Source of the DNA: Zingiber officinale
Lineage: Eukaryota; Streptophyta; Magnoliopsida; Zingiberales; Zingiberaceae
NCBI RefSeq assembly: GCF_018446385.1
Contig: NC_056001.1
Span: 11,030,672 to 11,094,671, forward strand
Length of the DNA stretch: 64,000 nt
Reading direction: 5' to 3'
The notes under the pieces are model-generated. The model did no database searches and was not told where the DNA came from. It saw only the letters and a program-made list of their open reading frames with translations. Shown piece after piece: positions 45,416-58,260 of the stretch. The stretch's first letter is position 1. Each line of letters begins with the position of its first letter. A program made the position numbers and the translations under genes.

Positions 45416-48400
45416 ATGCAGTCGTCGGCTGTGCCATTCCCACCGCGTCCTAGAATCACCGCCACATCCCTCAAACCTAGATCCTGCCTCCTCGTCCATC
45501 CCCTCTCTCGTTCCAGTGGCAGACGCTCTCTTCTTCTCCGGCTTCGCTCCCCTCTGAAGCGTCTCCTCGTGGCTACCGCCAGCAAATCGCCGCCTCCCCC
45601 TGTATCGTCTGAATCGGATCGTCAATCGAAGCCTTCAGGTTACCTTCCTTATTGTTTCTAGGGTTTATCTTTGATCAGGATCATTTCTGAAGCTTTCGGG
45701 GGCCTACGAGTGTATAGATGCGGAGGCCAGTAGTAACTTACTCCAAGAGAACCAAGGCTCCGATCTTGGTTGGTTACCGGCTTTCCCTCACGTGCTCACG
45801 GCCTCCATGGCTAATTTCCTCTTCGGTTACCACATTGGGTAAGCTCGTGATTGCTTGCTGTTTGTACTTGTTGTGTCGCCGAAAGTAGATTTGATTCGAA
45901 CGGAAACAAAAGTTTTTTTTTAATATGTAAAGAACAATTTGAATATCCATAAGATTGATTCTTTGCAGTACGCTTGATCTGGTATTGCAAGGGGACTGCG
46001 TTTTGCCAAAAATTTCATGACACCAATAAAAGGATTCCCCCATTATATATAGAATAAGGATGCAGGTATTAAAATTGTTCTCATTGTGGACAGAAACTCT
46101 AGCATAAAATGATATTTTAAAACCTTGCAATCCTCAATCGTACTTTCTTTTTATTTGCCACTTCTACGACAATTTAAGAGTTATTTCGTTGGTTTTTCTT
46201 TTCTTACAATAGCTTTGTATAACTACTGAGAGTTTTTATTGGCTGGTTCATCCTCCTTGTTAATGCATTGCAAGTCTTCTTCCTTCACTTGCCAAACTTG
46301 AAGTGTGCATATATATACAGGGTGATGAATGGACCTATTGAAGCTATAGCTCATGAGCTTGGTTTTGAAGGAAATTCTTTTCTTGAAGGACTCGTTGTTA
46401 GCATATTCATAGCTGGTGCATTTATTGGAAGCTTAGGTGTTGCTTCCCTAGTTGATAAGTTTGGTTCTCGGCGCACTTTTCAGTTTGACACAATACCACT
46501 GATTCTTGGGGCACTTTTAAGGTTCATTATATATCCCTTTTCTAGGCATCTTGGATGTCTTATTGAATGTCATACTTTTTCTGTCATTTATGCATAAATT
46601 AAAACTAGAGAATTTCATTTGTTAGTAAAGCAGTACTGTTAATAGTTTGTATTTATTTTGTTATATTGTTGGCTTACTTTTTGCATGCATATCAATTTTT
46701 CTTTCTTCATTGATCTGCTCATATGACAATTTAGCATGAGTCATGATTATTTTACAGTGCACAAGCACATACTATGAATGAGATGCTATGGGGAAGATTT
46801 CTTGTGGGCCTTGGGATTGGAGCAAATACTGTCCTTGTGCCACTTTATATATCAGAGGTATATATCTTAAAACAAATAGTTTAATAAAGATCATCTTGAT
46901 AAAATTAATCATGAAGGTCTGCAAACAAGAAGAATAAAAACATTCTGGTTCCTTGAGTTGCTAAGTTTAAAAATTTTTTATGGGACCAAGTTCAAATTGT
47001 GCAAATTACAATGGATAGTAGTTTCTGTTTTTCGCTTAGGCACATGTGCGAGTTAGCTTGAACTTTGAACCACTTATTTTTATCACATCTTCTTGAACCA
47101 AATATTTTCTCTTCTTTCACATTAGAAAATAGATAAACTTTTTCAAAAGACTTTAATAACAATTCATTCCCTTGAAATTTTTACTGAATGCCAAAATTTC
47201 AAGATGAACTTCTCAATTCAAATTCTGAATGAATTTTTTAGATATTGCTCGGTTGCCATCTATAATCCTAAGCAAAATCTTGTTAGCTCTAAAAAAAATT
47301 GCCCATTTTATCATTTGACTAACTGACAAAAATCAATTCTCTTTGCAACTTCCAATTTCTTGAACTTTTCATGTGGATAATGCCATCTATGGCTTCTAGA
47401 TATGTCTTCTCTTTGACAAATCTATGGAGGAAAATTCCATATTCATTTTAAAGATTATGTAGCCATAAAATAATTTTAGTGTCTAAGACCCTTTTTAATG
47501 TAGCGCTCAGAAATGTCAACGTAGTAGGCTTATTGATTGAAGCATTAGAGCACCTACATCAGTTTTCCTATTACTATATCTAACATTTAGGATAAATAAC
47601 TCACTTTATTAAATTTAGACAATCACTTTTACACATTACATCAACTACCTTAAAATTTCTATGATCTTCAATTTTTTATTATTTTCTTCTCTTTCTTTTA
47701 TTTTTTTATTATTATATTTATGGAATAAGTGGAAGGAGAGAGATTGAAAAGAATGAGTGGAAGGAGAGCGATTGAAAAGAAGTAGTATTTTACTTTTAGA
47801 GTAGAGATTTTATTTTCTAAATTTAGAGAATCATTATTCATCAAATCTAAATTTAAGAAATAGGTAGGGTAGCTGATGCAAAGATTTTTTAGCTATCCTA
47901 TCTAAAATTTAGGGTAAAATCTTTGGATAGGGTACCTGATGTGGTTGCGAGGTCAGTTTCATGCTATTAAGTACAATGGATTAGATCTTCCTAAGAACAA
48001 GTGTTGAATATTATGCCCAGTTAAACCAACAGTTACTAAAGACTTAGGTGGCGTTTGGTTTAGAAGTTTGGGAATGAGGGAATGGATTCATTCCCAAACC
48101 TTGTGTTTGGTTGATGGGAATGGAATCAAGATTTTGGAATGAAACCCAAAAATTTGGGTATGGATGAAACCCACCCCTCTCTTGGGTTTTGATGGAATGG
48201 GAATAAGAATTTAGTTTTGGACGAAAATACCCTTAGTATATTTGTTCAATTTTTCTTTCATTTCACTCTCTCTACTTATTCTCTCTCATCATACTTTCTC
48301 TCTCCTCATTCTATCATCACATTTTCTCTCTCAACATACTTTCTCTCTCCTTATTCTCTCTCATCACACATTCTCTACCATTTTCTCTCTGTATTCTCTC

Positions 48401-51400
48401 TCATCACACACGCTCTCTCTCATGATCTTCTCTCTCTTCATTCTCTCTTCATTTTTTTGTCATACTTTCTCTCTCATCATACTTTCTCTCTCCTCAATAT
48501 CTCTTACCATACTCTTTCTCCATTTTTTATCTCATCACACTTTCTCTCTCTTCATTCTCTTCCATCATACTCTCTCTCCTCATTCTCTCTCATCACACAT
48601 TCTCTACCATTTTCTCTCTGTATTCTTTCTCATCACACACTCTCATTCTCTCCTATTTTTTCATCATACTTTCTCTCTTATCATATTTACCCTCTCATCA
48701 TATTTTCTCTCTCTTCAATCTCTCTTATCATACCCTCTCTCCATATTTTCTCTCATCACAATTTCTCTCTCTTCATTCTCTTCCATCACACTCTCTCTCC
48801 TCATTTTCTCTCATCACACTTTCCCTCTCTTCATTTTTTCTCATCACACTTTCTCTCTCATCACATTTTCTTATCATACTTTCTTTCCTCAATCTCTCAT
48901 TTTCTCTCATCACATTTCTCTCTCTTCATTTTTTGCCATCACTTTTTCTCTCTCAACACACTTTCTTTCTCATCATACTTTTTCTCTTCTCAATCTCTCC
49001 TATCACGCTCTCTCTCCTCATTTTCTCTCATGACACTTTCTCTCTCTTTATTTTTTTCCATCACACTTTCTCTCTCATCATATGTTTCTCTCACATTCAA
49101 CCTTATCTTCCATTAAATGTTTTCTCTTATTTTCCTTTAAGGGTAAAAAAGGAAATTTAAGTTCATTCCGATTGAAAATATTCAACTAACCAAACATTAT
49201 TTTTAGGAATGATACCCAAGCTCATACCCATTCCCATTCCACAATACTATGATATCCATTCCGATTCCGATTCCTAGGAGAGAACCAAACGCCACCTTAG
49301 TTCTATAAAGCTTGTTTAGACCTCCCTCCCTTATGTGTCCTCAAGAACTCTTATCAAAAATGACTCATCTCTTGTATTATTCAGTCTCTGTCTGGTATGG
49401 ATACTTGTGTAAGATCAGACTGATATATCATTATGCTGAACTATGTCACCCATTACAAACAACTACAAGAGATATCACACTGAAAAACCAGGAATGTGCA
49501 AGCTGTTCAATAGATATGAATTCTTCTAAAGTTCCGTAGATTATCAAACTATATGTTTCTGGTAAAATTTCTGTACTTCCTCATACAATTTGATATTTTC
49601 TCTCTTAAAATTATTTATTGTCTCAAAGCAGTTCCTCAATGCTATGTTTTTCAGGTTTCTCCAACAAAATATAGGGGGTCACTAGGAAGTCTTTGTCAAA
49701 TTGGAACTTGTCTTGGAATAATTGCATCACTTGCATTAGGGATTCCTTCTGAAAGTGATTCACATTGGTGAGGCATTTTGTTTGGTTTGTATTAGTTTTT
49801 CTTCTCATTTTTTGTAGTCATTGGTTAGCATTCCATAGTTTTGTGGTTAGATTTTTACTATTTTATGCCAAATTTGTCATTTCTTAATCTTATACTTTTC
49901 TATTTCCTGGACTTAATTCTTGTATCTCCTGATCTGTGCTAAAATGAGTAGATATTAGTTTTCGAGCAATGATATGCACAAGGAAAAAAGTCATGGCCCA
50001 CCATTTCACTTTTTGTGGGCCCCATCATTTTATGTGTCTATCCTTGAGGTTTTCATTGAGTTTTTTTCCTTGTGCATATCATTTTTCTTAGTTTTCTTAG
50101 CTTCCTGATGGTCATAGATGTTAATAATATACTAAGAACTACAAATTCATTTCAGATAGCAAATATTGTTAGTCTCTTTTTAAGATCCAAATGAATGATA
50201 CTTCTGGCAAGATCCTTAACTCAATCTGAGTCTGCAAATCACTCGAGATGTCAACCTACACTCTCAGAATAGCATTAAGAATCCCCTGTTCAGATTTTGT
50301 TTGAATAAATATGAGATTGTTAGTATTCATAACTCATAAAGTAGGAACACCACATACACATTTTGGTGCTAGGCATGTGGGACCATGCCAAGCCAGGCAA
50401 AGCTGGACTCTGGGTGGTGTAATCCAGTTCACCTCTACATGGGATAAATCTTTATAATACGCACTTTCCTACCATCTCTATCTTCTTGCTGTACACTTTT
50501 GTTTAACATAACATAAAAATCCTCAACAACTATGTTGTTCAAAACTGGGTTAAATTCTTTTCAAAGTTCAGCAATGTCCATGTTGTGTGCTCCTTTTGCT
50601 CCTCCCTGAAGAGCCTAGGTTTCATGGATTAGAGTTGAGAAAATGGACTCTATTTGTGAAAAATGTATCCATTAATAAATGTGCTTCTTTTTTTCTCTTT
50701 TACTCGTGTGAGTGAAATTATCTAGCTTGCCCATTCATCTCCACTTGTGAACTCAAATACGATAACACATGCTTCAATACTGTTGCTTTTGAACTCTTAT
50801 ATATAGGTGGCGAGTATTATTTTATATAGCCTGTACCCCTGGTTTAATTCTCATTTTAGGCATGCAATTTGCTGTTGAGAGTCCCCGCTGGCTCTACAAG
50901 GTAATAGTGATTTTGTCAAATAATTCCTCCAGTATACTCTCTTAAGTTTCTACTGTAGATTTAAGTTTGTTTAGGTTGGAAGAGTAGATGAGGCTAAGCA
51001 AGTTATTGGAACAGTTTGGGGAGAATCAGAAGTTGAAAAGTCTATAGAGGAGATTCGGAATGTGATTATAGATGATACCAACATTCATAAGACTAGCTGG
51101 TTGGAGCTTTTTATGGAACCCCACAATAAAGGTGGATTAAACATTTAAGTTCAAGTATTTGCTGAATTCTGTTATTTTATTTTCCTTTTTATGCATCAAT
51201 ACTGATGGACCAACTTATGTTTTTATTTGTTTCTTTTGGTCCACAATGAAGCAAATGGATACATGTTTCTATTTTCTACCCAATTCATACCACCACCTGA
51301 TTTTAGTAATGTAAATTTATTGAGCTTATCACTATTTAATTGTATTGGATAATTTACTTATGCTTGGTTTACTCTATGGACCATGTTTCAATTGTGTCTT

Positions 51401-54400
51401 TAACACCACTACAACAATTGGAATTCCATAGTAAATTGAGGATAATGTTGGATTTCCATCAGACTAACCAAAGTTTCACATTATTCTATTCCTAATATTT
51501 GATAGATTTACTTTATATTATTCAATTCCTAATATTTAACTCCGCCCATGACGAACCAGTCATGGCCGGTCCTAAACCTTGATAAAAGAGGAGGGTTGCG
51601 TTAGGTTGTCGGCAAGCGTTAAAACTATGACAAATGTTCAATGAATGAATCCATTAAATTATTTTGCTAATGCTAGGTTGTTCCCCGTAGCCGATCCCAC
51701 CTAGTGGGATAAAGTTTGGTTGTTGTATTCAATTCCTAATATTTGATAGGCTTACTTTGTATATTCCATGAAGTTTCTGCAATTGGCATCGGGCTTCTAT
51801 TCTTTATCCATGTTTTTATTGTCTGTGTTCTATACCTGTGTTGATACATCAGTCAGAAAATAGAGAGACATCGGATGATGGCACAGGTGATTTTACATTG
51901 GGGTATGTGGGGAATGTATCCTATTGTGAATCCTAGAAAAATATGTTTTTTTTTTAAGAAAACAGTGATGCCCTCCCATAAATTCAGGAAAGGTTTGTTT
52001 ATAGATAACCAAAAAATATTAGGTATTCCTCTCTTGCGTTAGTGTTCCCTACCCTTCCTCACATCTTAGTAGTGGCAGAGTTAGATTTTCTCTCTCAGTT
52101 TGGGCACTAAAAAAAATCACAGAACTTTTCAAGACAATTGAAAAATGTGGAACCGCCACATCAGCGGCCTCCCTAGAGCCGGTCCCACGGATATGGAGGG
52201 AGGTAAATGCAGGTACACAGGTGGAAAGTGCATGGCGGAAACGTTAACCCCAGGCAGTGACACCCCGGGGATCGACCCCTGGACCTTTCAGCCACAGAAC
52301 CATGCACTCCCCATCTGTGCTACGTCCTGGGGACTTTTCAAGACAATTGAAAGCTAACACAACATATAGTTATAGAATCAAGTTACAAGTCAAAATAAAA
52401 AAGGTAATTTAAAATTATCAAAATAAAATATTACAATAATCCTCTACGAGTGCTTTTATCTTGAAAATGTGTTATAATTGTTTATTATTAATGACGTTCG
52501 ATGATTTCTTATACAATATAATTGACCAAACAACCTCTCACCCATTCATCTCTCGTTCTATTGCACAAATGACTTTTTCTTGTCTTCATTGCCGAGGAAC
52601 TCTCCACGTTTTTAGTTGCAGTTTGCTAATTTTAAATGCAAATAGACCAAAGGATACCAATCAAGTGTGTTCAACTGCATTATTTTTAAATGATACATTG
52701 TGGGTAATTAAATGGTTGTCAAAGTCTTTATTTTGTTTTCTAGATCTCTTTAAAAGGCTAAACAGGTGCGAGTTTAAATAAATGAAGGTAGCTAAGATAT
52801 GAATAGCATTTACAATAGCCATTCTGCTGGTCAAAACTTTTTGTGTTTGTAGATTGTTTCTCTTTGTTGATATCAATTTTGTTGAGCAGTAAGACCCTTT
52901 ATGAGACAGAATGCCATGTCTAGTGTATCAAACTACCTCAGATCTCAATCTTGAATGGCATCCTCAAATCAGTTTGTAACTTTAAGTTTTGAGTAGTGAA
53001 TTAAATTGATATCTGGTTTTAAGTGTATTGCACTAGTTCAACTAAATTAACAATCCCACTATCATGTGATGGCACTCTGAATCTCAAAATTGTAAGGTCA
53101 TTGTTTTTAGTTCCATTCTTTTTAAATTTTCACAATTAGAGAGGATCTTGTGTGAATTTAAATTATCTGATAAAGAGACAATTGTAAATATAAATCTTCC
53201 GCTACAGGAACTCTCAAGCATTGGTCTCAGGGTTAAATAGCTGGGTAACTGATTTTTCTATTTATATTGTTTTCATTCATCCCTCAATACTTGTAATGGA
53301 ATTGAATTGGAAGTGGTTGGCATGTGATCCAGTTGCTTTTATTGGAGGATCTCTTTTCATACTTCAACAATTTGCTGGAATAAATGGAGTGCTTTACTTC
53401 TCATCCTTGACCTTCCGAGATGTGGGCATTACTAGCAGTGCATTGGCTAGCTTATTTGTGGGACTCACCAACTTTGCAGGTTCTTTAGGCTCTTTCAAAA
53501 TTGTACATGATTCTTTTATGAAAAATCTAACTGTTAAATATACTTTTAGGGGCATTATTTGCTTTGACCCTTATGGATAAGCAAGGGAGGAGGAGGCTTC
53601 TAATAGGAAGCTACCTGGGGATGGTGCGAATCTTTCTTATATATTTGGAAAAGGAGATCATTTGGAAATAATTAATCCTATTGGCTATCTAGTAGAATTT
53701 ATTCTATTTCAATATTTTCTACAGCAATTTCGGTTCCTAACCTGGTAATTGGGAGAGATCTAGAGTCATCAATTTGCACTTACATGGATTATATTATTCT
53801 TTCATTTTTCTACTCATGTTAGCATTTATTTTCAAAAGAAGATATATCAAAGAAGGTAAAGAGGAAGAGATGAGAAGGGAAACTCCACCTCTTATTTCAA
53901 ATTGCTAAAGAGTTTCAGTCAATGTGCTTAAATTTGAAAACCAAGAGGACTTTTACTTAATTTGTATGATGTTTCGAGTTGGATTGGGTTACTGCTTGAG
54001 AAGGAGACCTGTCAAAAGAAGTGAAGAAGATATGAGAGATCGAAACCTTAGATGCTTACTCTCACATTGTTAAGTGATGCTTATTAAGCATCCTCAACAA
54101 GAAGAGATCCTCCACTTATCTACTTTGACATCTTAAGATTGGATTGAGCTTCTTCTTAGGCTTTAACACTAACTATATATGTTATGAGTATCAAGGATAC
54201 AGTATAGTATAATAACTTAATGTTTTGATACAAATTGTATAGATCATTTTTTAGGATAGTGCGATAATAGGGAAGAAAAATTACACTGATTATTTTAAGT
54301 CAATTACTTCAATGTAACTCGAGTATTGTCTTAATTTGACTTGTAGACCCATCTTCTTTTGTATACTTTCGGCAAAATCCGGTCAAGCTGTTCTCATTGT

Positions 54401-56843
54401 TTAGTTTATGATGAAAGAAAATCTTTACAGTTCATACCAACCAAAGTATGTCTAATCTAATTTGTTGAGAGTGATTTTAGTAACCACGAGTGGGTTTGGG
54501 AACTGAGAACCACTCGAAAGGTTGAAGTCCAGGGAACTTTTTGGGGGTTCCTTCTCTTTATGAGAATGCCATGTAAGTTTTTTGCCAGGCTTGACTATGT
54601 AACTGACAATAATGAAGATAAAGAAGAGAAATATCTCTTCCATCCATGAGTTTCATCTAGGTAAAGGAGTTTATCTAACATGTGAAAGGTAGGCCTCTGA
54701 TTGTTGTGTGTTACTGACCTCAACAATTGACCGCCTTTCCTCATTCCTTCTGGAACTGAGAGAGGCTGCAATTGTTCTAACAATTATTGGTTAGGTTGCT
54801 TGAATTTGACCTCCAGCAAGGTTTCATCTTTAGGGCTACAACTAATAATCTGAGGAACATTATGATGTGATATGAGTATGTATCAGCATTACACAGAATT
54901 TCATGGAACATTTCTTTTTCATCCTAACTTGAATTGTGCTTCATTTCTAGTATTCTAGAGTGGTTGCTTCTTATACAACAAATCAGAGGATAAAATGACT
55001 ACTTGATTGATCATGAGTTTAAAAAGGTTATCTTTTCCCTTTCATTATTACGTACAAATACAATATTATACTCACTGATTTCACAATGTTCATTGGTTCT
55101 AAGCATGCTTTTTCGAAGTATATATAATTCATGTACTTCAATGTGTACCCTTCATATATGCAGGCACTTTCAATGTTTCTCATTGTTTATGCCATTAATG
55201 ATCCATTGGATGAAGGATCCAATCACATACTCTCAATTCTTGGCACGTTGATGTATGTGCTTGGTCTGTTCTATATGTTTCATATCTATCTATCTAACGT
55301 TATTATAGTAGTGCAACATTTCTGATAACTCATGCCAACATTCTTTGTAATGCAATGATATTGCAGCGAATACATGATTTAGTAGTTTTGAAATAACAAA
55401 AATTTGTCTTTATTTGTCACTTTTTTTTTCCTTCTTGAAGAGAAGACAAACTAGTCAACTGAGTTGATATCTATATTGTCTGTCATTCGTAGCTTTTTTT
55501 CGTCCAGCCTTATGGATTTGGACATGATATCTTGAGGTCCTTATCTCAATTTGATCCTGTACACATTTTACTCCTGATGTCATTGCTAGGAAGTGCAACA
55601 ATTATTGTTCCTTTATCACATTCACCATGCCCTAAGGCCCACTTGGGTTATCTTGGTCTAAATAGGAGTGGGTAGGGGGAGAGAAATGGGATGGTTCACA
55701 AAATTACACATGAATCTTGTATCAATCATTTTTTCTTTTTTGCTTTACTTCTCTCTTCTCCCTACTAATTTTCCATTCTAAGTAAACCAAGCCTAAGAAT
55801 TGAAGGGTCAACCCCTTCGAGAAATATGCATTTTTCTGCAGACATTTATATGGACGTTTACAAAGTGACATAAACTTCTTTATGCCACATGTAGAATTTA
55901 TGTTTATCTTTTAGTTAGCATATGAGCACTATGACATTGATTGAACTTATCAGCTCTAGCTAGGTTATTGTTGTCCATTCATCTTAACCATCCTATTATT
56001 TTCCCCTTAGTTTTGCTAAAAGTCTTATTTGAAATTCTGAAGTAGGTTTAATTATGCATGAATAGCAGTATGCAATACTTATTGGCAATAGCTTCAGAGA
56101 CTGTAAGCTCCAATCAGGATGTTGCTTCAGACTCGGGCTTGTAAATAATGGCCAGGATATCTGACCATTATTAACATTTTTTTATTAATTATGGTCTTGG
56201 CAACATTCCCAACTAGGAAAACAACTTAAAAAAAGGAGGAATAGAGTGACAAGCTGCCATTTGACTGTGTGACCATTCTCTGCACTCAGCATATTTAAGT
56301 CCAGAATCCTTTTTTAGTCTGCTATGCCTTTTTTATGTTCCTTAGATTATACTTGATTTGCATGTAATTAGAATATTTCAAGTTGATGAAATTGCCACAA
56401 AATTTTTATTGCATAACATGGCAGATACTTCTCTACATTTTCCTGGTAAATTTTGTATTGATTTTTGAGATATATATAGCTTTTCTTGATTGAATTTAAA
56501 TTTCATGGTATGCTTAAAGAAATATCTATAGGTGTTGAAGATAGATTTATCAATGTCTATATATAATTCATAGAATACGTATTCATTTTTTCATAAAACA
56601 TGTCCCAGATATAAATGATAGAGGAGGATCACTTTTTCTATTTTGATTGAGGATCTAAAGATGATTAATAAAAATGTACTAGCTTGTCTCTTTCAATTTT
56701 GGAGTAATATTTTCTTGCTGGTATGAAGGTACATGTTCACATTTGCTCTAGGAGCTGGGCCAGTTACTGGTATAATTATTCCAGAGCTTAGTTCTGCACA
56801 AACACGTTCAAAAGTAATGGGCTTTAGCTTCTCAGTACACTGG
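45416..56843 (+). CDS. Plastidic glucose transporter 1-like (MFS sugar porter), last exon missing
   Basis: Sugar/H+ symporter-type carrier of the plastid envelope that exports glucose from starch breakdown, closest from memory to Arabidopsis At1g05030. Eleven exons join in frame: 45416-45638, 45718-45838, 46321-46521, 46758-46857, 49655-49767, 50807-50900, 50975-51131, 53333-53479, 53550-53623, 55164-55252, 56729-56843. This gives 478 codons. Residues 1-60 form an arginine- and serine-rich plastid transit peptide. Motifs: FLFGYHIG (TM1), DKFGSRR (loop 2-3), GRFLVGLGIGAN, VESPRWLYK (276-284), QQFAGINGVLYFS (from 348), DKQGRRRLLIGSYLGM, PVTGIIIPE and GFSFSVHW. The last roughly 50-60 residues expected in the family (final TM helices and the ETKGRS motif) are not found before Copia element H starts. 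The terminal exon must lie beyond the window or be lost. The exon 10 donor could also be at 55256, but 55252 (AT|GTATGT) fits exon 11. Introns 4 and 7 are long and carry a MITE, a SINE and a LINE scrap. Confidence 0.88.
48047..49296. mobile_element. Tourist-like (PIF/Harbinger) MITE in intron 4
   Basis: Ends are the inverted repeat GGTGGCGTTTGGTT / AACCAAACGCCACC, flanked by the 3-bp direct repeat TTA (48044-48046, 49297-49299). That is the target duplication expected of PIF/Harbinger. The subterminal parts are G/A-rich GGGAATGG-type on the left and CCATTCC-type on the right, also inverted. The interior (about 48,250-49,110) is a pyrimidine-rich minisatellite of CTCTCTC-CTCATT-CTCTCATCACA units. 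It has no transposase. 1,250 bp is long for a MITE because of the minisatellite. Confidence 0.8.
48250..49110. repeat. Pyrimidine-rich minisatellite inside the MITE
   Basis: About 860 bp of variable 30-60-bp units combining TTTCTCTCTC, TTCATT and CTCATCACAC. Strong strand asymmetry (T and C on the plus strand). A long open frame of Ser/Leu/His/Phe repeats is a by-product of the composition, not a gene. Confidence 0.8.
49968..50083. mobile_element. Foldback MITE 2 in intron 5 of the glucose transporter
   Basis: 116 bp with perfect 22-bp inverted ends AATGATATGCACAAGG.. / ..CCTTGTGCATATCATT. The centre GGCCCACCATTTCACTTTTT and GTGTCTAT match the reverse complement of the centre of MITE 1 at 25578-25723, while the outer arms differ after the shared AATGATAT start. 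Confidence 0.8.
51541..51735 (+). mobile_element. Possible LINE 3' end scrap (RTE-like) in intron 7
   Basis: Contains GAGGGTTGCGTTAGGTTG, CAAGCGTTAAAAC and CCCACCTAGTGGGATAAAG ending in GGTTGTTG. I remember this combination at the 3' ends of plant RTE-type LINEs, which finish in TTG repeats. No coding part is present. The call rests on memory, not on a search. Confidence 0.4.
52144..52332 (-). mobile_element. tRNA-derived SINE (minus strand) in intron 7
   Basis: A 189-bp insert flanked by a perfect 20-bp direct repeat (52124-52143 and 52333-52352, ACTTTTCAAGACAATTGAAA). On the minus strand it starts CCCCAGGACGTAGCACAGAT with an A-box-like GTAGCACAGATGGGGA. About 40 bases on comes a B-box-like GGGTCGATCCCC. 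It ends ..GGTTCCACATTTTT. Box order, spacing, size and the long target duplication all fit a tRNA-derived SINE with an oligo-T end. Confidence 0.8.
53624..55163. other. Intron 9 of the glucose transporter, nothing recognised
   Basis: About 1.5 kb of AT-rich intron between exons 9 and 10. I see no element ends or coding sequence. Confidence 0.5.
55253..56728. other. Intron 10 of the glucose transporter, nothing recognised
   Basis: About 1.5 kb, AT-rich. No element ends or coding sequence recognised. Confidence 0.5.
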
Positions 56844-57944
56844 GTATGTTTTAACCGCATTTATTATTATTATTTTGTCTTCACTATGGAGGAAACATTT
56901 GGTGCATCATATATGATACCTGTGGCCACAGTTTTTTTAAAAATTTATTTAATGCATCATATGGGTTTAGGGCCTGGCTGCTTTAATACCGAGATAAAAG
57001 GCATGAAAAAAAAAAATTTAAGGTTTATGACTTAGCCTCTGACTTATTTAGAGGAGAGTCAACAGCAATCCTTGCATTTTAGGATAAACACAAGGCAAGA
57101 CTGACTAGCATTTGAATGTTCTGTCTCAAAAGGAAAAGAGGAATACCATCACTATATGGCAATCTTATTTAAAATTAATTTGGATAAAAGTTCATTGAGA
57201 ACACAGACTGCACACTGTTCTAAGTCACGATACAATGGTAAATTGCAATGGTTAGTTTGCATCACCAGGGTGTGGCATGAACCTGCAAGACCTTGGTTAA
57301 ATATCACAATAATTAGTTAGTTGTGTAGGACGTTGCATCAGTTGCAACGTTAGGAAGATGAAGGGGTGCCTATTCACCTTCATCTTCCTCCAATGAATGC
57401 CATCAAAGCATTGGTTTGTAACCGATGCTTGCTTCCTATTTATAATGGTGTCCAAGAGCAATCGGCAAGGGTAAGGGCGACGGTGATCAGTGCGACGGTG
57501 AGCAAAAGAGAACGTCCTGTGGTCGGGATTTGGTTCGTGAAGAATCTGAGGTTCCAATCGGTGATCTTCTCGGCGACAGCAGCAGCGTCTTCGCCGGCAG
57601 CTTCTTCGATTTCTTCTCGGGAGATCACTGTGAGTTTACAATTTTATTTCCTGTTTATTTCATGCATATAATAAGCAAGAATGGTATCAGAGCGATGCCT
57701 AATGTATGAAACTTGTCTCTTCATCGGAAAAATTTCTGTACTGCCGTCGCTAGGCAAGATCGCAATTGGGTCGCGATTTAATACCGTTGTCGAGCCCTTA
57801 GAGGTTGCTGGTTATCGGCTTCTGTGGCCGGAGAGTGCCGACGACCACGTCGAGAGGCTGACAATTGACAATCACGGCAACCGCGTTCATCGTGACAGAA
57901 GAAGAGAGTGTCGCGGTCGCAACAGAGAAGAGAAGCAGTTTAAT

Positions 57945-58260
57945 CGATTAAACTAATCGATTAAAACAACTCTTAATCGATTCAAAGTCTATGTAATCGA
58001 TTAAATTGACGAAGCACAGTAAATTTGTGTAGTCGATTGGTGTAATTGATTCAAGCATTGTAATCTATGAAATAAGTTTTTTAATCAATCTTAGTAATCG
58101 ATTAAAAGAGGATGAACAATATTTGTTACCGTTCATCCGTTTTGTTGAGAAAAACTTTGATTTTATTAAATAAAAAAATAATTGAAATCTTAATCGATTA
58201 AAACAATCGATTAAAACCTAGTGGATATTTATTATGCTCATCATGCGTGAATCGATTGCA
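57945..58260. repeat. AATCGATTAAA palindrome cluster
   Basis: At least seven copies of AATCGATT, mostly extended to TTTAATCGATTAAA or TAATCGATTAAA, plus degenerate AATTGATT and AATCAATT forms, within about 320 bp of the leader of element H. There is no fixed period. Confidence 0.75.

Noticed and set aside
45639-45678. Acceptor at 45678 for exon 2 of the glucose transporter
   Set aside because: It keeps the frame but leaves a 40-base intron, too short for plants. The acceptor at 45717 gives 79 bases and the same frame.
48217-49116. Long open frame of 299 codons rich in Ser, Leu, His and Phe
   Set aside because: It is a reading of the pyrimidine minisatellite inside the MITE. Two frames of the same array are open with the same biased composition.
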